From Desulfobacterales bacterium (GTDB lineage: Bacteria; Desulfobacterota; Desulfobacteria; Desulfobacterales; Desulfobacteraceae): a DNA stretch of 13,726 nucleotides. Under the pieces are notes generated by a model. That model was not told the origin of the DNA. It did not search any database and worked only from the letters and a program-made list of their open reading frames with translations. Positions 13,407 through 13,726 of this stretch are shown piece by piece (the first letter of the stretch is position 1; every line of letters starts with the position of its first letter). A program made the position numbers and the translations under genes. The stretch covers positions 1-13,726 of the forward strand of contig JAKSAU010000305.1 of the NCBI GenBank assembly GCA_022361535.1, written 5' to 3'.

Positions 13407-13726
13407 ATGCAAAAAGAACAGATCCAAATACTTAAAGTCAGCATAAAAAGATTGTTGCGGCGTGGCGCCAACAAACAATTGTTAAATATTATTAATAAAA
13501 CCCATATGGCTGACCTGTCTATCGTGTTTGAGGACCTGTCAATAATTAATCAGCAAAAGTTATTCAATTTACTCAAAGATCCGGAAGATATTGGTATCCT
13601 GTTCTCCAAGCTTGATGAAGCAACTTGTATTGAATTTGTTGAAAAAGTTGAATTTGAAAAGCTTGTAGAAATTTTCGATCATATGCCTTCTGATGACGCC
13701 GCCGAATTGCTTAGCCTCCTTGACGA
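13407..13726 (+). CDS. mgtE: Magnesium transporter MgtE, N-terminal part, cut by the window edge
   Basis: The frame opens at ATG 13407, preceded by AGGGGA at good spacing, and runs off the right end with 106 codons in view. After a basic N-terminal helix (residues 1-30) it shows the MgtE cytosolic N domain of helical repeats: HMADLSIVFEDLS (33-45), QQKLFNLLKDPEDIG (48-62) and IFDHMPSDDAAELLSLLD (89-106). The last is the typical MgtE repeat. The CBS domains and membrane channel lie beyond the window. In complete MgtE the N domain senses magnesium and closes the channel. It is probably cotranscribed with surA, since only 38 bases separate them and no terminator is visible. A protein carrying only an MgtE N domain is possible but less likely. 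Confidence 0.85.
   Translation, partial: MQKEQIQILKVSIKRLLRRGANKQLLNIINKTHMADLSIVFEDLSIINQQKLFNLLKDPEDIGILFSKLDEATCIEFVEKVEFEKLVEIFDHMPSDDAAELLSLLD

Noticed and set aside
1..13726. Search for CRISPR arrays, tRNA or rRNA genes, insertion-sequence ends and toxin-antitoxin or phage-defence genes
   Set aside because: No regular long repeats, cloverleaf-like sequences, transposase-like frames or defence-type domains were seen by eye.

Overview
The window is about 42% G+C (estimated by eye) and looks chromosomal. Its gene families suggest an anaerobic, flagellated Desulfobacterota, probably Desulfobacteraceae-like: acetyl-CoA synthetase, a LUD-domain protein, PomA-type stators, a 399-residue DinB, and a paired SurA-like lipoprotein and SurA ahead of MgtE. 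That placement is inference from protein style and gene order; no marker gene is present.

Layout. (1) 1-656, minus: the N-terminal part of acetyl-CoA synthetase (acs), running off the left edge. (2) 657-1326: a 670-base gap between divergent genes, with a possible structured acs leader, a GTCTGTC/GACAGAC palindrome, a good sigma-70-like promoter facing right and a possible 36-codon ORF. (3) 1327-1980, plus: a LUD-domain protein with a C-terminal cysteine cluster. (4) 2127-5468, minus: a tightly overlapping operon motA-motB-pilZ-dinB-acyP. (5) 5841-8737, plus: a peptide-binding lipoprotein and an OppD/DppD-type ATPase, overlapping by 4 bases. (6) 8899-9099, plus: a cold-shock protein, ending in a perfect 13-bp stem that can serve as a terminator in both directions. 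(7) 9177-10424, minus: a DadA-type D-amino-acid dehydrogenase. (8) 10594-11589, plus: an OppF/DppF-type ATPase. (9) 11677-13726, plus: a SurA-like lipoprotein without a PPIase domain, a SurA-type PPIase, and the start of a MgtE magnesium transporter.

How the genes work together. The minus operon joins the flagellar stator (MotAB) to a probable c-di-GMP receptor (PilZ), which fits control of motility by c-di-GMP. It is also translationally linked to an error-prone polymerase and an acylphosphatase, which have no obvious part in motility. The binding lipoprotein and the two ATPases are the parts of a peptide ABC importer, but no permease gene lies in the window, and the ATPase genes are separated by csp and dadA. 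The SurA pair would act on outer-membrane proteins in the periplasm.

No CRISPR array, tRNA, rRNA, insertion sequence, phage gene or recognisable defence system was seen. The window is mostly ordinary housekeeping and accessory metabolism. The points worth a second look are the mot-pilZ-dinB-acyP coupling, the permease-less split transporter, the PPIase-less SurA lipoprotein, a MotA residue substitution and several operator-like repeats.
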